From Phycisphaerales bacterium (lineage in GTDB: Bacteria; Planctomycetota; Phycisphaerae; Phycisphaerales; SM1A02): 58,274 nt of DNA. Below, one piece after another: positions 8,917 through 16,921 of this stretch; positions within the stretch are counted from its first letter, which is position 1, and each line of letters begins with the position of its first letter. Below the pieces are notes generated by a model that had not been told where the DNA came from, did no database searches, and saw only the letters and a list, made by a program, of their open reading frames with translations. A program made the translations under genes and the position numbers. The stretch covers positions 1 through 58,274 of the forward strand of contig DTSO01000094.1 in NCBI GenBank assembly GCA_012965315.1, given 5' to 3'.

Positions 8917-9054
8917 ATGACTTGTGAAAAGTATTGTCCCAATTACTTATCATTGATTCAACGAGAAGTTGGGAATCCTATTGCAACCAATACTCAAAAC
9001 AGGCATTTTTTAATAAAAAATAAGGATTACAAATCAATCACTCCAACCCCTTGA
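8917..9054 (+). CDS. possible 45-residue peptide with an excellent ribosome binding site
   Basis: ATG 8917 opens a 45-codon frame ending in TGA 9052-9054. AGGAGG (8905-8910) lies 6 nt upstream, the best Shine-Dalgarno match seen in the window, and it directly follows a hairpin (8875-8904). The product starts MTCEKYCPNY, has two N-terminal cysteines, no membrane segment and a basic C-terminal half. I recognise no family. The -35 box of the tRNA-Asp promoter overlaps its stop codon. It could be a small protein, a leader peptide, or chance. Confidence 0.35.
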   Translation: MTCEKYCPNYLSLIQREVGNPIATNTQNRHFLIKNKDYKSITPTP

Positions 9055-9078
9055 ACATCTGCCAGTCCATGCTAAAAT
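9051..9078 (+). promoter_or_regulatory. sigma70-type promoter of tRNA-Asp
   Basis: TTGAAC (9051-9056), 16-nt spacer, TAAAAT (9073-9078). The predicted start near 9085 is 8 nt before the mature tRNA 5' end. Confidence 0.7.
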
Positions 9079-9092
9079 CCCTCTTCCCAATT

Positions 9093-9166
9093 GGGGCGGT
9101 AGCTCAATTGGTTAGAGTACCGGCCTGTCGAGCCGGATGTTGCGGGTTCGAGTCCCGTCCGCCTCG
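9093..9166 (+). tRNA. tRNA-Asp (GTC)
   Basis: 74 nt, full cloverleaf. The acceptor GGGGCGG pairs with CCGCCTC (one G-T wobble). The D-arm holds AGCTCAATTGGTTAGAGT, the anticodon stem is CCGGC/GCCGG with loop CTGTCGA (anticodon GTC), and the T-arm is GCGGG TTCGAGT CCCGT. The discriminator is G, as usual for Asp. The CCA end is not encoded. The gene stands alone, followed by a terminator shared with polA. Confidence 0.97.
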
Positions 9167-9177
9167 CTTTTGGAAAC

Positions 9178-9209
9178 AAAAAAGACACAACTTACGTGGT
9201 GTCTTTTTT
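9178..9209. terminator. bidirectional terminator between tRNA-Asp and polA
   Basis: AAAAAAGACAC pairs with GTGTCTTTTTT (9178-9188 with 9199-9209) around a 10-nt loop. U-runs on both strands serve the tRNA (plus) and polA (minus). A 13-nt near-palindrome CTCATAGTATGAG follows. Confidence 0.85.
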
Positions 9210-9250
9210 CATGCGCTCATAGTATGAGTTTACATTAAATCAGTTACAGA

Positions 9251-12064
9251 TCATTTACAGTCTGCCCAACTAGTGCCAATTGAAGCATCCGCCACGATAG
9301 GAACTGTCAATTCCATCGCGGATTCCATCACAGTGACCAGTAATTCGAGCACTGCCTCAGCGTCCGCTTCTGGTGATTCAACCACTAACTCATCGTGTAT
9401 TTGCATGAGCAACTGCGCTTTTGGAAATTCTTTCAATAATCGTTGGTGCACATTGTTCATCGCAACTTTAATTAAGTCAGCAGCGCTTCCTTGCACAACA
9501 CTATTAATAGCAACACGTTCTGCTAATGCTCGTTGTTGTTGATTCGTTGCATGTATATTTCTAATTTGTCTCCGGCGGTGTTTAATCGTTTCTACGTAGC
9601 CAAGTTCGTTTGCTTGATCTACACAAGTTGCGAGGAATGTGTCGATTCCCTTAAAACGCAATTTGTAATCTGTAATAATTTGTTCTGCTTTATCTGGTGT
9701 GCAGTTTAATTGCCGCGATAAACCCCATTTTGTAATTCCATACACAATTCCAAAATTTACTGCTTTTGCTTCAGAGCGTTGCTCGCTTGTCACTTCATCA
9801 ATTGGAGTATCAAATACTTCTGAAGCGACAGCTCGATGAATATCCTGTCCTTCACGGAATGCTTGCAATAACGCTTCATCACCGCTCAAATGAGCGAGCA
9901 TCCGCAATTCAACTTGAGAATAATCCGCCGCGACAAAAATATTTCCTGCTTCTGGAACGAACGCTCTTCGTATTTCACGGCCAATTTCAGAACGAATCGG
10001 AATGTTCTGCAAATTCGGGTCGCTACTACTCAATCTACCTGTTGAAGTTCCTGTCTGATTAAATGAAGCATGCACTCTTCCAGTCGCAGGATGAATTGCT
10101 TCTACTAATGAACCAAGATACGTATTCACTAATTTTGTTAATTTTCTATATTCAAGAATCAAAGAAGGTAACGTGGTTGCAATGTCAGGATCGCCAGCTA
10201 ATTTTTCCAGCACTTCTACATTTGTAGAGTGAAAGGCTTTTCCTTTTTTGATTGGCTTTATACCAAGGCCTGGTGAATCATTAAATAAAACTTCAGACAA
10301 CTGCTTAGGCGAATCGGGATTAAATGGATACGGTGCAGCGCTTTCAATTTCTTCTTTTAACTCATCAATTCGTTTTGAAATTACAACTCGTTGCCGTTGC
10401 AATTCATTCGGGTCAACCTTAATTCCAGCAATCCGCATCGCTGCGAGAACTCGCACAAGAGGCATCTCGACTTCTTCGTATAACGTTCGTAAATTACCGG
10501 TTAATTGTGGTTCGAATTTGTCCCACAACTGAAACGTAATATCAACATCTTCAGATGCGTATGGACAAGCATCTACTAATGGCACGTGGTTAAATGTCGT
10601 TTGTGACTTTCCAGAGCCAATCAACTCTTTGATTGAAATACATTCATAGTCAAGTGTCCCAAGAGCGACAGCATCCATCGAGTAACCAGACCTTGATGCA
10701 TCAACAATCCATGCAGCAATCAACGTGTCATGCAACGGTCCTTGGATTTTGACACCAGCGTTTTCTAAAACTACGAGATCGTACTTGATGTTGTGACCGA
10801 TTTTCGCGATAGCCTCGTCTTCTAATATTTCTCTGAGTGATTCAATAACCACTTCTTGCTCAAGGTGTTCTTCAGGGCACATCGTTGGAATATAAGCGCC
10901 ATCGCCAACGCCAAGAGATACCGAAATGCCACAAAGTTGAGCTGTCATCGGATTTAAACCAGTCGTTTCAGTGTCTACTGCGATAATTTTCGCTTGTTTG
11001 CATCTCTTCACAAGAGCATCTAATTTTTTCTTAGTGTCAATCAAACCATAACCCGCGTTGTAAGCGGGATGGCTTCGGTCTGGACCCATATCAAATAACC
11101 CACCTAGAACTGTCGGTTTTGCTTTTGTTTTTTTGGGGAGTTTAACTTCTTCTTTTAATTCAACTTGCGTACTTGCTGTTCCACTGGCAAGTCGTTTCAC
11201 TTCATCTGGAAAACGATTAAAACCAAGTCCTTTGAATAGAGAAGCAATTTCTTGAATATTCCATTGCTTGCAATCCGACTTTGCATCTGCAAGTTGAAAA
11301 TCAAATTCGACATCATCTTTTAACGTTACGAGTATCCTGCTAGTTTTTAATTGTTCTTGTCCTGCAAGCAAATTTTCTTTTCGTTTGCCTTTTATGGTTT
11401 CAATATTGTCGTAAATGCCTGCGATAGAACCAAATTCCATAATAAGTTTCGCTGCAGTTTTTGGTCCAATTCCAACGACACCGGGAATATTGTCGCTTGA
11501 ATCTCCCATCAGCGCGAGAATGTCCGCCACCATGTGTGGTGGCACTCCCATGTCTGGTGTTTTAAAAACATCGTCAGGCGAAACTGTTGAACCTTTGTGT
11601 GCATCGAACAATTCAACTCGGTCATCGATCAATTGTGTTAAATCTTTATCACGAGAAATAATACGAATAGATAATTCCGGCTCGTCTTTTCTCATTCGTT
11701 TTACAAGAGTTGCAATAACATCATCTGCTTCAACAACTGGTTCGCCGAGTATTGGAATTTGTAAAGCTTCTAAAACTTCTAAACATCTATCAACTTGACT
11801 TCCGAAATCATCTGGTGGTGGCTCTCTGTTTGCTTTGTATTCTGGATCAATTTCAGTACGAAAAGATTCGTCATCTCCTGCAACATCAATTACAACCGCT
11901 AAGTAATCTGGATTTTCTTCGCGCAATAGTTTCAACAACATTGAAGTGAACCCGTACACCATGTTTGTAGGTTCACCTGTTGCTGGACTGCTCATTGGTG
12001 TGCGAATTGCATAATACGCACGAAAAAATTGAGCGTGCCCATCAATAATGTAAAGGGAAGACAT
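9251..12064 (-). CDS. polA: DNA polymerase I
   Basis: 937 residues with all three PolA domains. The 5'-3' exonuclease/flap domain is at 1-290 (GDSSDNIPGVVGIGPKTA at 187-204). The 3'-5' exonuclease domain is at about 340-530 with an intact DTETTGL (D364, E366), so proofreading is probably active. The polymerase domain is at 540-937 with motif A VAADYSQVELR (D714), motif B RSEAKAVNFGIVYG (phenylalanine at the ddNTP-discrimination site) and motif C QIHDELVVE (D891, E892). It acts in gap filling and Okazaki fragment maturation. Its ATG overlaps the stop of the GlmU-like gene (TAATG), so it is translated as the last gene of the mre cluster. Confidence 0.97.
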   Translation of the reverse strand: MSSLYIIDGHAQFFRAYYAIRTPMSSPATGEPTNMVYGFTSMLLKLLREENPDYLAVVIDVAGDDESFRTEIDPEYKANREPPPDDFGSQVDRCLEVLEALQIPILGEPVVEADDVIATLVKRMRKDEPELSIRIISRDKDLTQLIDDRVELFDAHKGSTVSPDDVFKTPDMGVPPHMVADILALMGDSSDNIPGVVGIGPKTAAKLIMEFGSIAGIYDNIETIKGKRKENLLAGQEQLKTSRILVTLKDDVEFDFQLADAKSDCKQWNIQEIASLFKGLGFNRFPDEVKRLASGTASTQVELKEEVKLPKKTKAKPTVLGGLFDMGPDRSHPAYNAGYGLIDTKKKLDALVKRCKQAKIIAVDTETTGLNPMTAQLCGISVSLGVGDGAYIPTMCPEEHLEQEVVIESLREILEDEAIAKIGHNIKYDLVVLENAGVKIQGPLHDTLIAAWIVDASRSGYSMDAVALGTLDYECISIKELIGSGKSQTTFNHVPLVDACPYASEDVDITFQLWDKFEPQLTGNLRTLYEEVEMPLVRVLAAMRIAGIKVDPNELQRQRVVISKRIDELKEEIESAAPYPFNPDSPKQLSEVLFNDSPGLGIKPIKKGKAFHSTNVEVLEKLAGDPDIATTLPSLILEYRKLTKLVNTYLGSLVEAIHPATGRVHASFNQTGTSTGRLSSSDPNLQNIPIRSEIGREIRRAFVPEAGNIFVAADYSQVELRMLAHLSGDEALLQAFREGQDIHRAVASEVFDTPIDEVTSEQRSEAKAVNFGIVYGITKWGLSRQLNCTPDKAEQIITDYKLRFKGIDTFLATCVDQANELGYVETIKHRRRQIRNIHATNQQQRALAERVAINSVVQGSAADLIKVAMNNVHQRLLKEFPKAQLLMQIHDELVVESPEADAEAVLELLVTVMESAMELTVPIVADASIGTSWADCK

Positions 12065-13071
12065 TAGTTTGTTGCCAAATTTCTGATGATTGTTTCCGTT
12101 GCCTCATCGAGTTCAATGCCACGTCGTGCCATTACTGTTTTTGCAACGGAAAGAAACTTCTCAATTTGATATGTTCTCTCGCCAACTTCAGTCAACCAAG
12201 CAAACCGTTTAGTTGGCGAAAGCGCTGGAACAGACGTTGCAACCATCGCACCTGTTCCTATTATTGTGCCCGTCATAATCAGAGAACAAATTGCAAATTT
12301 TGCGTGGTCCCCAACAAAACAGCCTACAAATTGTCGTCCTGTTCGATGTCGTTTACCCTGCAGATCCGTCACTGTGACATCGCCGTATGTGTTGAGTAAA
12401 TTTGAATTCGTTGTGCCTGCCCCTAAGTTAACCCATTCACCAATAATGCTGTCACCAAGATGGCCATCATGTGATTTATTGGAAAATCCTTGAAAAATAG
12501 TACCGCCAACTTCACCACCAACTTTACATTGAGGACCAATTACCGTATTCGCTTTTATCAATGCGCCTTCGGTGATTACACAATCTTTGCCAATCCAACA
12601 TGGACCACAAAGGACTGCGTTCGATTTAATAATTGCACCTTCTTCAATTCGAATTGCTCCACTTGTAGCATCTAGTACAACACCGGGAAAAATCGTCGCA
12701 GTAGAATGGACGTGAATAGTTTTATCGCCTATAGTTTCTGCGATAACTTTTCCATCAAGTGGTGTCGCATGTTCTAAATCGTGTGCGAGTAATGCAGGCA
12801 AATTATTTAACATATCCCACGGAGTTTTAATTTCAGGATGATCTACTGGTTGGGCGGTTTCATTTTCAACATGTTCCAAACCAGTTCTTGCGGCTATCAT
12901 TGCTGCACGCGGTGCATCATCGCAAAGAAAACCCGATGGAGAACTACCCATCTGTTTGGAAATTCTTTCTAGTGTCGTAACCCCGCCTGTTCGATGCTCA
13001 AAAGAAGCACGTAAGTCAGATAACGGTGCAAGCGATTCTTGATTTTCGTCTTTGATGTACCACTTTGTCAT
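12064..13071 (-). CDS. GlmU-like sugar-1-phosphate nucleotidyl/acetyltransferase with left-handed beta-helix
   Basis: 335 residues from ATG 13071, which has GGAG upstream; the frame runs back to a TTG inside mreD, which is unlikely. The N-terminus MTKWYIKDENQESLAPLSDLR and DDAPRA resemble the alternative GlmU family seen in Bacteroidetes and Planctomycetes. From about residue 125 hexapeptide repeats form a left-handed beta-helix (for example SGAIRIEEGAIIKSNAVL, WIGKDCVITEGALIKANTVIG). It would make UDP-GlcNAc or a similar activated sugar. Sitting between mreD and polA, it plausibly feeds wall precursor synthesis next to the Rod machinery. Exact substrate unknown. Confidence 0.78.
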   Translation of the reverse strand: MTKWYIKDENQESLAPLSDLRASFEHRTGGVTTLERISKQMGSSPSGFLCDDAPRAAMIAARTGLEHVENETAQPVDHPEIKTPWDMLNNLPALLAHDLEHATPLDGKVIAETIGDKTIHVHSTATIFPGVVLDATSGAIRIEEGAIIKSNAVLCGPCWIGKDCVITEGALIKANTVIGPQCKVGGEVGGTIFQGFSNKSHDGHLGDSIIGEWVNLGAGTTNSNLLNTYGDVTVTDLQGKRHRTGRQFVGCFVGDHAKFAICSLIMTGTIIGTGAMVATSVPALSPTKRFAWLTEVGERTYQIEKFLSVAKTVMARRGIELDEATETIIRNLATN

Positions 13072-13078
13072 TGTTGCG

Positions 13079-13648
13079 TTATCTCCAAGTTGCTCTTCTA
13101 CCAGTTGGCGAATGAAATTTCCAAATACCGATTGTCGATAAGAAACACCATCCCAGTGGTACGGCAAGAAGCCCCGAATAGATCGCAGTTCCGAAAAGTT
13201 TTGCTAATTCGGCAAAACCTCCACCGGTCGTAACGGTATTCCAAGGCATAAAACCGCGGGTTATGAGAATAAACGCATGTACCGCTGCTGTTACGATGAC
13301 CGCTCCTGATGCAAAACAAGCAATCGTGATTATTCGACGTCGAAACACAATATTTCGGATTTTTAGAATCAACAGAGCAGTAACTGTAAATCCAAGAGCG
13401 TTTGGTCCAATCAGATGCGCTCCTGCGCCTAGTTGACCGTGCCCTGGTGATAGATCGACCAAAATGCCAAGTGCCATACCTACGAAGAGTGCCGTTGATT
13501 CAGGTGCGAAAAGCGCTACAAAAACAACAAGGCACGGCATCGCCTGAGGTGTAATTGAACCGCTTGATCGTAATGTGAATATTTCTGCAAAACTTGAATC
13601 AAACGCAAGTGCAAGAATCGTCGCAATAATGACTACAATCGCATTCAC
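13079..13648 (-). CDS. mreD: rod shape-determining protein MreD
   Basis: 189 residues from GTG 13648, which overlaps the mreC stop as GTGA; the frame extends to a TTG at 13672 inside mreC. Five or so hydrophobic helices, with the typical conserved region PCLVVFVALFAPESTALFVGMALGILVDLSPG (two acidic/proline turns). MreD is the integral membrane partner of MreC in the Rod complex. Assignment rests on hydrophobic pattern, length and position in mreBCD order rather than on a catalytic motif. Confidence 0.85.
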   Translation of the reverse strand: MNAIVVIIATILALAFDSSFAEIFTLRSSGSITPQAMPCLVVFVALFAPESTALFVGMALGILVDLSPGHGQLGAGAHLIGPNALGFTVTALLILKIRNIVFRRRIITIACFASGAVIVTAAVHAFILITRGFMPWNTVTTGGGFAELAKLFGTAIYSGLLAVPLGWCFLSTIGIWKFHSPTGRRATWR

Positions 13649-14535
13649 TCTGTTGCCTCCATGCCTGAACAAAGAACAACAACGATGGTATGTTCACGAG
13701 CGCGTCGTCTTGGCTCGATTGTCAATATGTTGCGGAGCGGTGCTTCATCTAACTGGCTAACACCTCGTACAACACCCAGAACCAACCCCTTGCCTGAAAC
13801 TGGCCATGAGGGGTCATCTAAAATAACAAGATCGTTTTCTTTAATTCCTCGATTTGCCGGCACTTCTGAAGTAAAGAAGCCAGCATCAGTTGGTTGAATT
13901 AAAATTTCTGCAAGCAATGGTGCGCGATCGTCTTCCAGTGGGTGAGCAGGAACAATCGCTGCTCGTATATACCCCGTTTCTATATGTGTTGAAGGAAATA
14001 ATACCATTCTCGTTATTCCAACTCGCGAAATACGACCAACAATATCTCTACCGATAATCGCAATGTCCCCTTCAAGAATTCGACCGATAGCCGAACGAGA
14101 CAATTTCAATTCAACAGTACCAGAAGGATCATTTGGTTTTATTCCTGTTAAGTCAACAGAGATGAGAAGAGGTGGCAATGGATTCCGAAGTGCCGTTTCA
14201 GGGAGCGACTGCATAATTCTTAACTGCCCAGCCAACTCTGTCGACCGCAACATTTGCGCTAAATACAATTGTCTATACTGATCGCGTTCAGCAATTGCGA
14301 GATCGTTTCGTTCTTTCTCATCAGTTGGCAGGTCGAACGGTTCAATCGCTGGCCTTACCCAACTTTTAATCAACATACCTACATGGGAAAATGGCGTAAC
14401 CGGAATACGAAAGACATCCGCAACATCTGCAGTCCAGCCAAGCATCGTTGCAGGAAACATAGAAATTACAATAATAATGACAACTGCAGTGGGCAGAGCT
14501 TTTGTACTTTTACGAATTGTTCCGTAGTTGCTCAC
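13645..14535 (-). CDS. mreC: rod shape-determining protein MreC
   Basis: 296 residues from GTG 14535. One N-terminal transmembrane segment (about 14-34), a helical coiled-coil stretch (70-110) and the beta-barrel domain (about 120-285) with the typical GRILEGDIAIIGRDIVGRISRVG and LEAP-like LRNILTIEP segments. It acts as the periplasmic scaffold that links MreB filaments to wall synthases. It lies 24 nt after mreB without a clear Shine-Dalgarno, and the 3' end overlaps mreD by 4 nt. Confidence 0.9.
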   Translation of the reverse strand: MSNYGTIRKSTKALPTAVVIIIVISMFPATMLGWTADVADVFRIPVTPFSHVGMLIKSWVRPAIEPFDLPTDEKERNDLAIAERDQYRQLYLAQMLRSTELAGQLRIMQSLPETALRNPLPPLLISVDLTGIKPNDPSGTVELKLSRSAIGRILEGDIAIIGRDIVGRISRVGITRMVLFPSTHIETGYIRAAIVPAHPLEDDRAPLLAEILIQPTDAGFFTSEVPANRGIKENDLVILDDPSWPVSGKGLVLGVVRGVSQLDEAPLRNILTIEPRRRAREHTIVVVLCSGMEATE

Positions 14536-14559
14536 AACAGCAAAGCACGAAGTGCTTTA

Positions 14560-15606
14560 TTACTCGTCCATGTCTGATTCGAGTACTGCTTTCCAGAGCT
14601 CGAGGTTTTCAAGATAAATACTTGTCCCTTGTGCAACGCAAGTCAATGGTTCGTCAGCTATTGTTACATCCAAACCAGTTGCCTCTGAAATGACAACATC
14701 AATTCCACGAAGAAGAGCACCACCACCTGCAATATAAATGCCGTTTTCGACAAGGTCAGCTGATAATTCTGGTTCTGCTCGTTCAAGTGTGCGTTTTACA
14801 ACATTGATGATTGCTTCAATTGGTTCAGACATTGCTTCGCGAATTTCTTCGCTTTTGACAGATTTTTTATCTGGCATGCCAGTAATATTATCGCGACCCC
14901 GAACATCAACTGTTGTTTCATTTTCCATTGGGGAAGCAGAGCCAACCTCAATTTTAATTCGCTCAGCAGTTTGTTCACCGATTGTCAGGCCGTGGTTCTT
15001 TTTCATGTAACTGATAATTGCTTCGTCAAAGTCATCACCTGCAACACGAATAGATTCGCAAGTAGCAATGTCACCAAGTGACATAATTGCTACCTCGGTC
15101 GTTCCCCCACCGATGTCGACAATCATAGATGCAGTTGGTTCTGCAATTGGAAGACCAGCGCCGATTCCAGCGGCCATTGGCTCTTCAACTAAATAGACTC
15201 GCCGTGCACCAGCTCGTTCAGCAGAATCAAGTACAGCTCTTTTTTCAACCGCTGTAATCCCTGATGGTACTGCAATGACAACACGCGGCCCGATGACTCT
15301 GCCTCTACCGCTAACTTTACGGATGAAGTAACTCAGCATCGCTTCTGTAATTTCAAAGTCGCTGATAACACCATCTTTCAATGGGCGAATTGCCGTAATT
15401 GAACCTGGAGTTTTACCAAGCATTTCTTTTGCACTAAAGCCAACTGCATTACCATTATTCAACACGCGATTGGTCCCGCGCTTTACAGCAACTACAGACG
15501 GCTCGTCTAGAACGATGCCCTCTCCACGAACACACACAAGCGTATTGCATGTGCCAAGGTCAATCCCCATATCAACACTAAACCAACTTAGTAACTTGTC
15601 AAACAC
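14560..15606 (-). CDS. mreB: rod shape-determining actin homologue MreB
   Basis: 348 residues, usual MreB length. Phosphate-1 motif DLGTCNTLVCV at 16-26, the VVIAVPSG segment, phosphate-2 IVDIGGGTTEVAIMS at about 163-177, and adenosine motif IYIAGGGALLRG near 290. Start at GTG 15606 with GAGGAG 9 nt upstream. MreB filaments run beneath the inner membrane and guide elongation. It is the first gene of mreB-mreC-mreD-GlmU-like-polA. mrdA and rodA, which often follow mreD, are not here. Confidence 0.97.
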   Translation of the reverse strand: MFDKLLSWFSVDMGIDLGTCNTLVCVRGEGIVLDEPSVVAVKRGTNRVLNNGNAVGFSAKEMLGKTPGSITAIRPLKDGVISDFEITEAMLSYFIRKVSGRGRVIGPRVVIAVPSGITAVEKRAVLDSAERAGARRVYLVEEPMAAGIGAGLPIAEPTASMIVDIGGGTTEVAIMSLGDIATCESIRVAGDDFDEAIISYMKKNHGLTIGEQTAERIKIEVGSASPMENETTVDVRGRDNITGMPDKKSVKSEEIREAMSEPIEAIINVVKRTLERAEPELSADLVENGIYIAGGGALLRGIDVVISEATGLDVTIADEPLTCVAQGTSIYLENLELWKAVLESDMDE

Positions 15607-15733
15607 TTCGTATGCTCCTCAATGCAACATTTCAATAAAACAATCTACGTCTACTGGGAGATGATACGGGAAATTGGAGAGGACCATATTATGACCGTGT
15701 GCTAGTCTTGAAAAGACCAGCGCAACCCCAAGT

Positions 15734-15904
15734 TTAGTCAATCAATACCATTGGACCGCCTTCTGTGCGACCTGATGCTGAGTGCTCAGTATTTACCAAT
15801 ACCATCCATGCTACTCCTCCAGCGAGCAACAACGTTGCAACGACTAGAAGGACTGTGAAAACATCTGGAACACAAGAACGAGTTATCGTAGGGGAATCAG
15901 ACAT
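15734..15904 (-). CDS. 56-residue single-pass membrane protein in the mre cluster
   Basis: ATG 15904 lies 3 nt after the stop of the MreC-like coiled-coil gene (TGA CCC ATG), so the two are almost certainly co-translated. Residues 14-37 (DVFTVLLVVATLLLAGGVAWMVLV) make one transmembrane helix, preceded by a short N-tail and followed by a short polar tail ending PMVLID. I recognise no family. Tight spacing after a shape-type gene and position just upstream of mreB suggest a small accessory subunit of the elongation machinery; this is inference from context only. Confidence 0.7.
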   Translation of the reverse strand: MSDSPTITRSCVPDVFTVLLVVATLLLAGGVAWMVLVNTEHSASGRTEGGPMVLID

Positions 15905-15907
15905 GGG

Positions 15908-16795
15908 TCAATTTCGCCCTTTTACAGAATAAACTGTCGAACCAACTACAACCTCACCCCGTGAAGCATCTTCGAGCGTAACGCGACCAACTGACCGATT
16001 GATGTCTACTTCGTGAATGAGGAGCCTTCCGAGGAACGTTCCGTCATCTCCGACTGTCATTACCCAACCTTCTTGAACCCCATCTCGTGAACCAACGTTA
16101 ATTTCTACGAGAACATTTTCATCAGCACGTGAAACTTGAAGAACAACCCCAGTAAGTGTCTTGTTTGGAGCTACACCAGTTTCAACTGCTGCTACCACTT
16201 CTAATTCGCCATACTTTGCAACAAATGCATCGTACTTGTCAGACAAATCAATAAGTTGTGTTTCCATCAAACGACGTTCTTCTGTTGCTTTTCGTTTTGC
16301 GCGTTCAGCTTCGTCTGCTTCGTATTGAATTTGTTCAAGCGTGTCTTCCATTTCCATCACTTGGCGTGTGCCTTTAATTAGTTTTTCACGCAAATCATAA
16401 TTTTCTTTTACGAATCTTTCTTTTAGTTCACTGTTCACTTGGCTAGCAGTTGAAAGAGCTTGAAGATTCGCATTCGATTGATCAAGTTGTGACTTAAGCG
16501 TACGAATTTGGTCGTTCATTGATTCAATTGAAGCGCGAGTGCTAGATTGACTTGACCGTAGCGAGCCAATGGTTGCTTCACGTGCATCAATGTCTTGTTG
16601 CATTTGTAGTTGTTGAGAGATGAGTGCTTGCTCTGCATCACTTGCGCGAGATTGAGCCAGTAGTTGCTGATCGTTCGACGCGCGATACATCGATTTGTAA
16701 CTATTCTCATTTGAGGTATAGGTTGCCACTAATGGAACCATTGCTACTGCAAGTAGCGTAACTAGAACGATGAAAATTTTTGTCAGAATATGCAC
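15908..16795 (-). CDS. MreC-like membrane-anchored coiled-coil protein
   Basis: 295 residues from GTG 16795, chosen because AGAGG lies 7 nt upstream; a GTG at 16810 would add five residues. One N-terminal transmembrane helix (4-24), a long coiled coil (30-190, rich in Q, E, K, R) and a C-terminal beta domain (205-295, VLVEINVGSRDGVQEGW...GTFLGRLLI). This is the MreC layout, although sequence likeness to the true MreC nearby is low. Probably an envelope scaffold. It is the first gene after a good promoter (16893-16921) and is followed at 3 nt by a small membrane protein and then mreB. Confidence 0.7.
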   Translation of the reverse strand: MHILTKIFIVLVTLLAVAMVPLVATYTSNENSYKSMYRASNDQQLLAQSRASDAEQALISQQLQMQQDIDAREATIGSLRSSQSSTRASIESMNDQIRTLKSQLDQSNANLQALSTASQVNSELKERFVKENYDLREKLIKGTRQVMEMEDTLEQIQYEADEAERAKRKATEERRLMETQLIDLSDKYDAFVAKYGELEVVAAVETGVAPNKTLTGVVLQVSRADENVLVEINVGSRDGVQEGWVMTVGDDGTFLGRLLIHEVDINRSVGRVTLEDASRGEVVVGSTVYSVKGRN

Positions 16796-16886
16796 GAGTA
16801 AACCTCTCACTTCAGCAACTTTGGAACCAATTCACTGGCTTACAAACGCCAGCCCCCTGTATAGCCACTAATATAATTAGTGGTGG
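16796..16886 (-). promoter_or_regulatory. 5' leader with two hairpins upstream of the MreC-like gene
   Basis: From the predicted start near 16886 to GTG 16795 the leader holds a perfect 8-bp stem CCACTAAT/ATTAGTGG with a 3-nt loop (16865-16883) and a 5-bp stem CTGGC/GCCAG (16835-16852). Neither is followed by a U-run, so they are not terminators. They could stabilise or regulate the message. Confidence 0.45.
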
Positions 16887-16892
16887 TTGGTA

Positions 16893-16921
16893 GTTTTACC
16901 CCGATTAGGGTCTATTGTCAA
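16893..16921 (-). promoter_or_regulatory. sigma70-type promoter of the MreC-like/mre cluster
   Basis: On the minus strand a perfect TTGACA (16921-16916), a 17-nt spacer and TAAAAC (16898-16893). The -35 overlaps the stop codon of the upstream HEAT lipoprotein gene. Confidence 0.7.
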
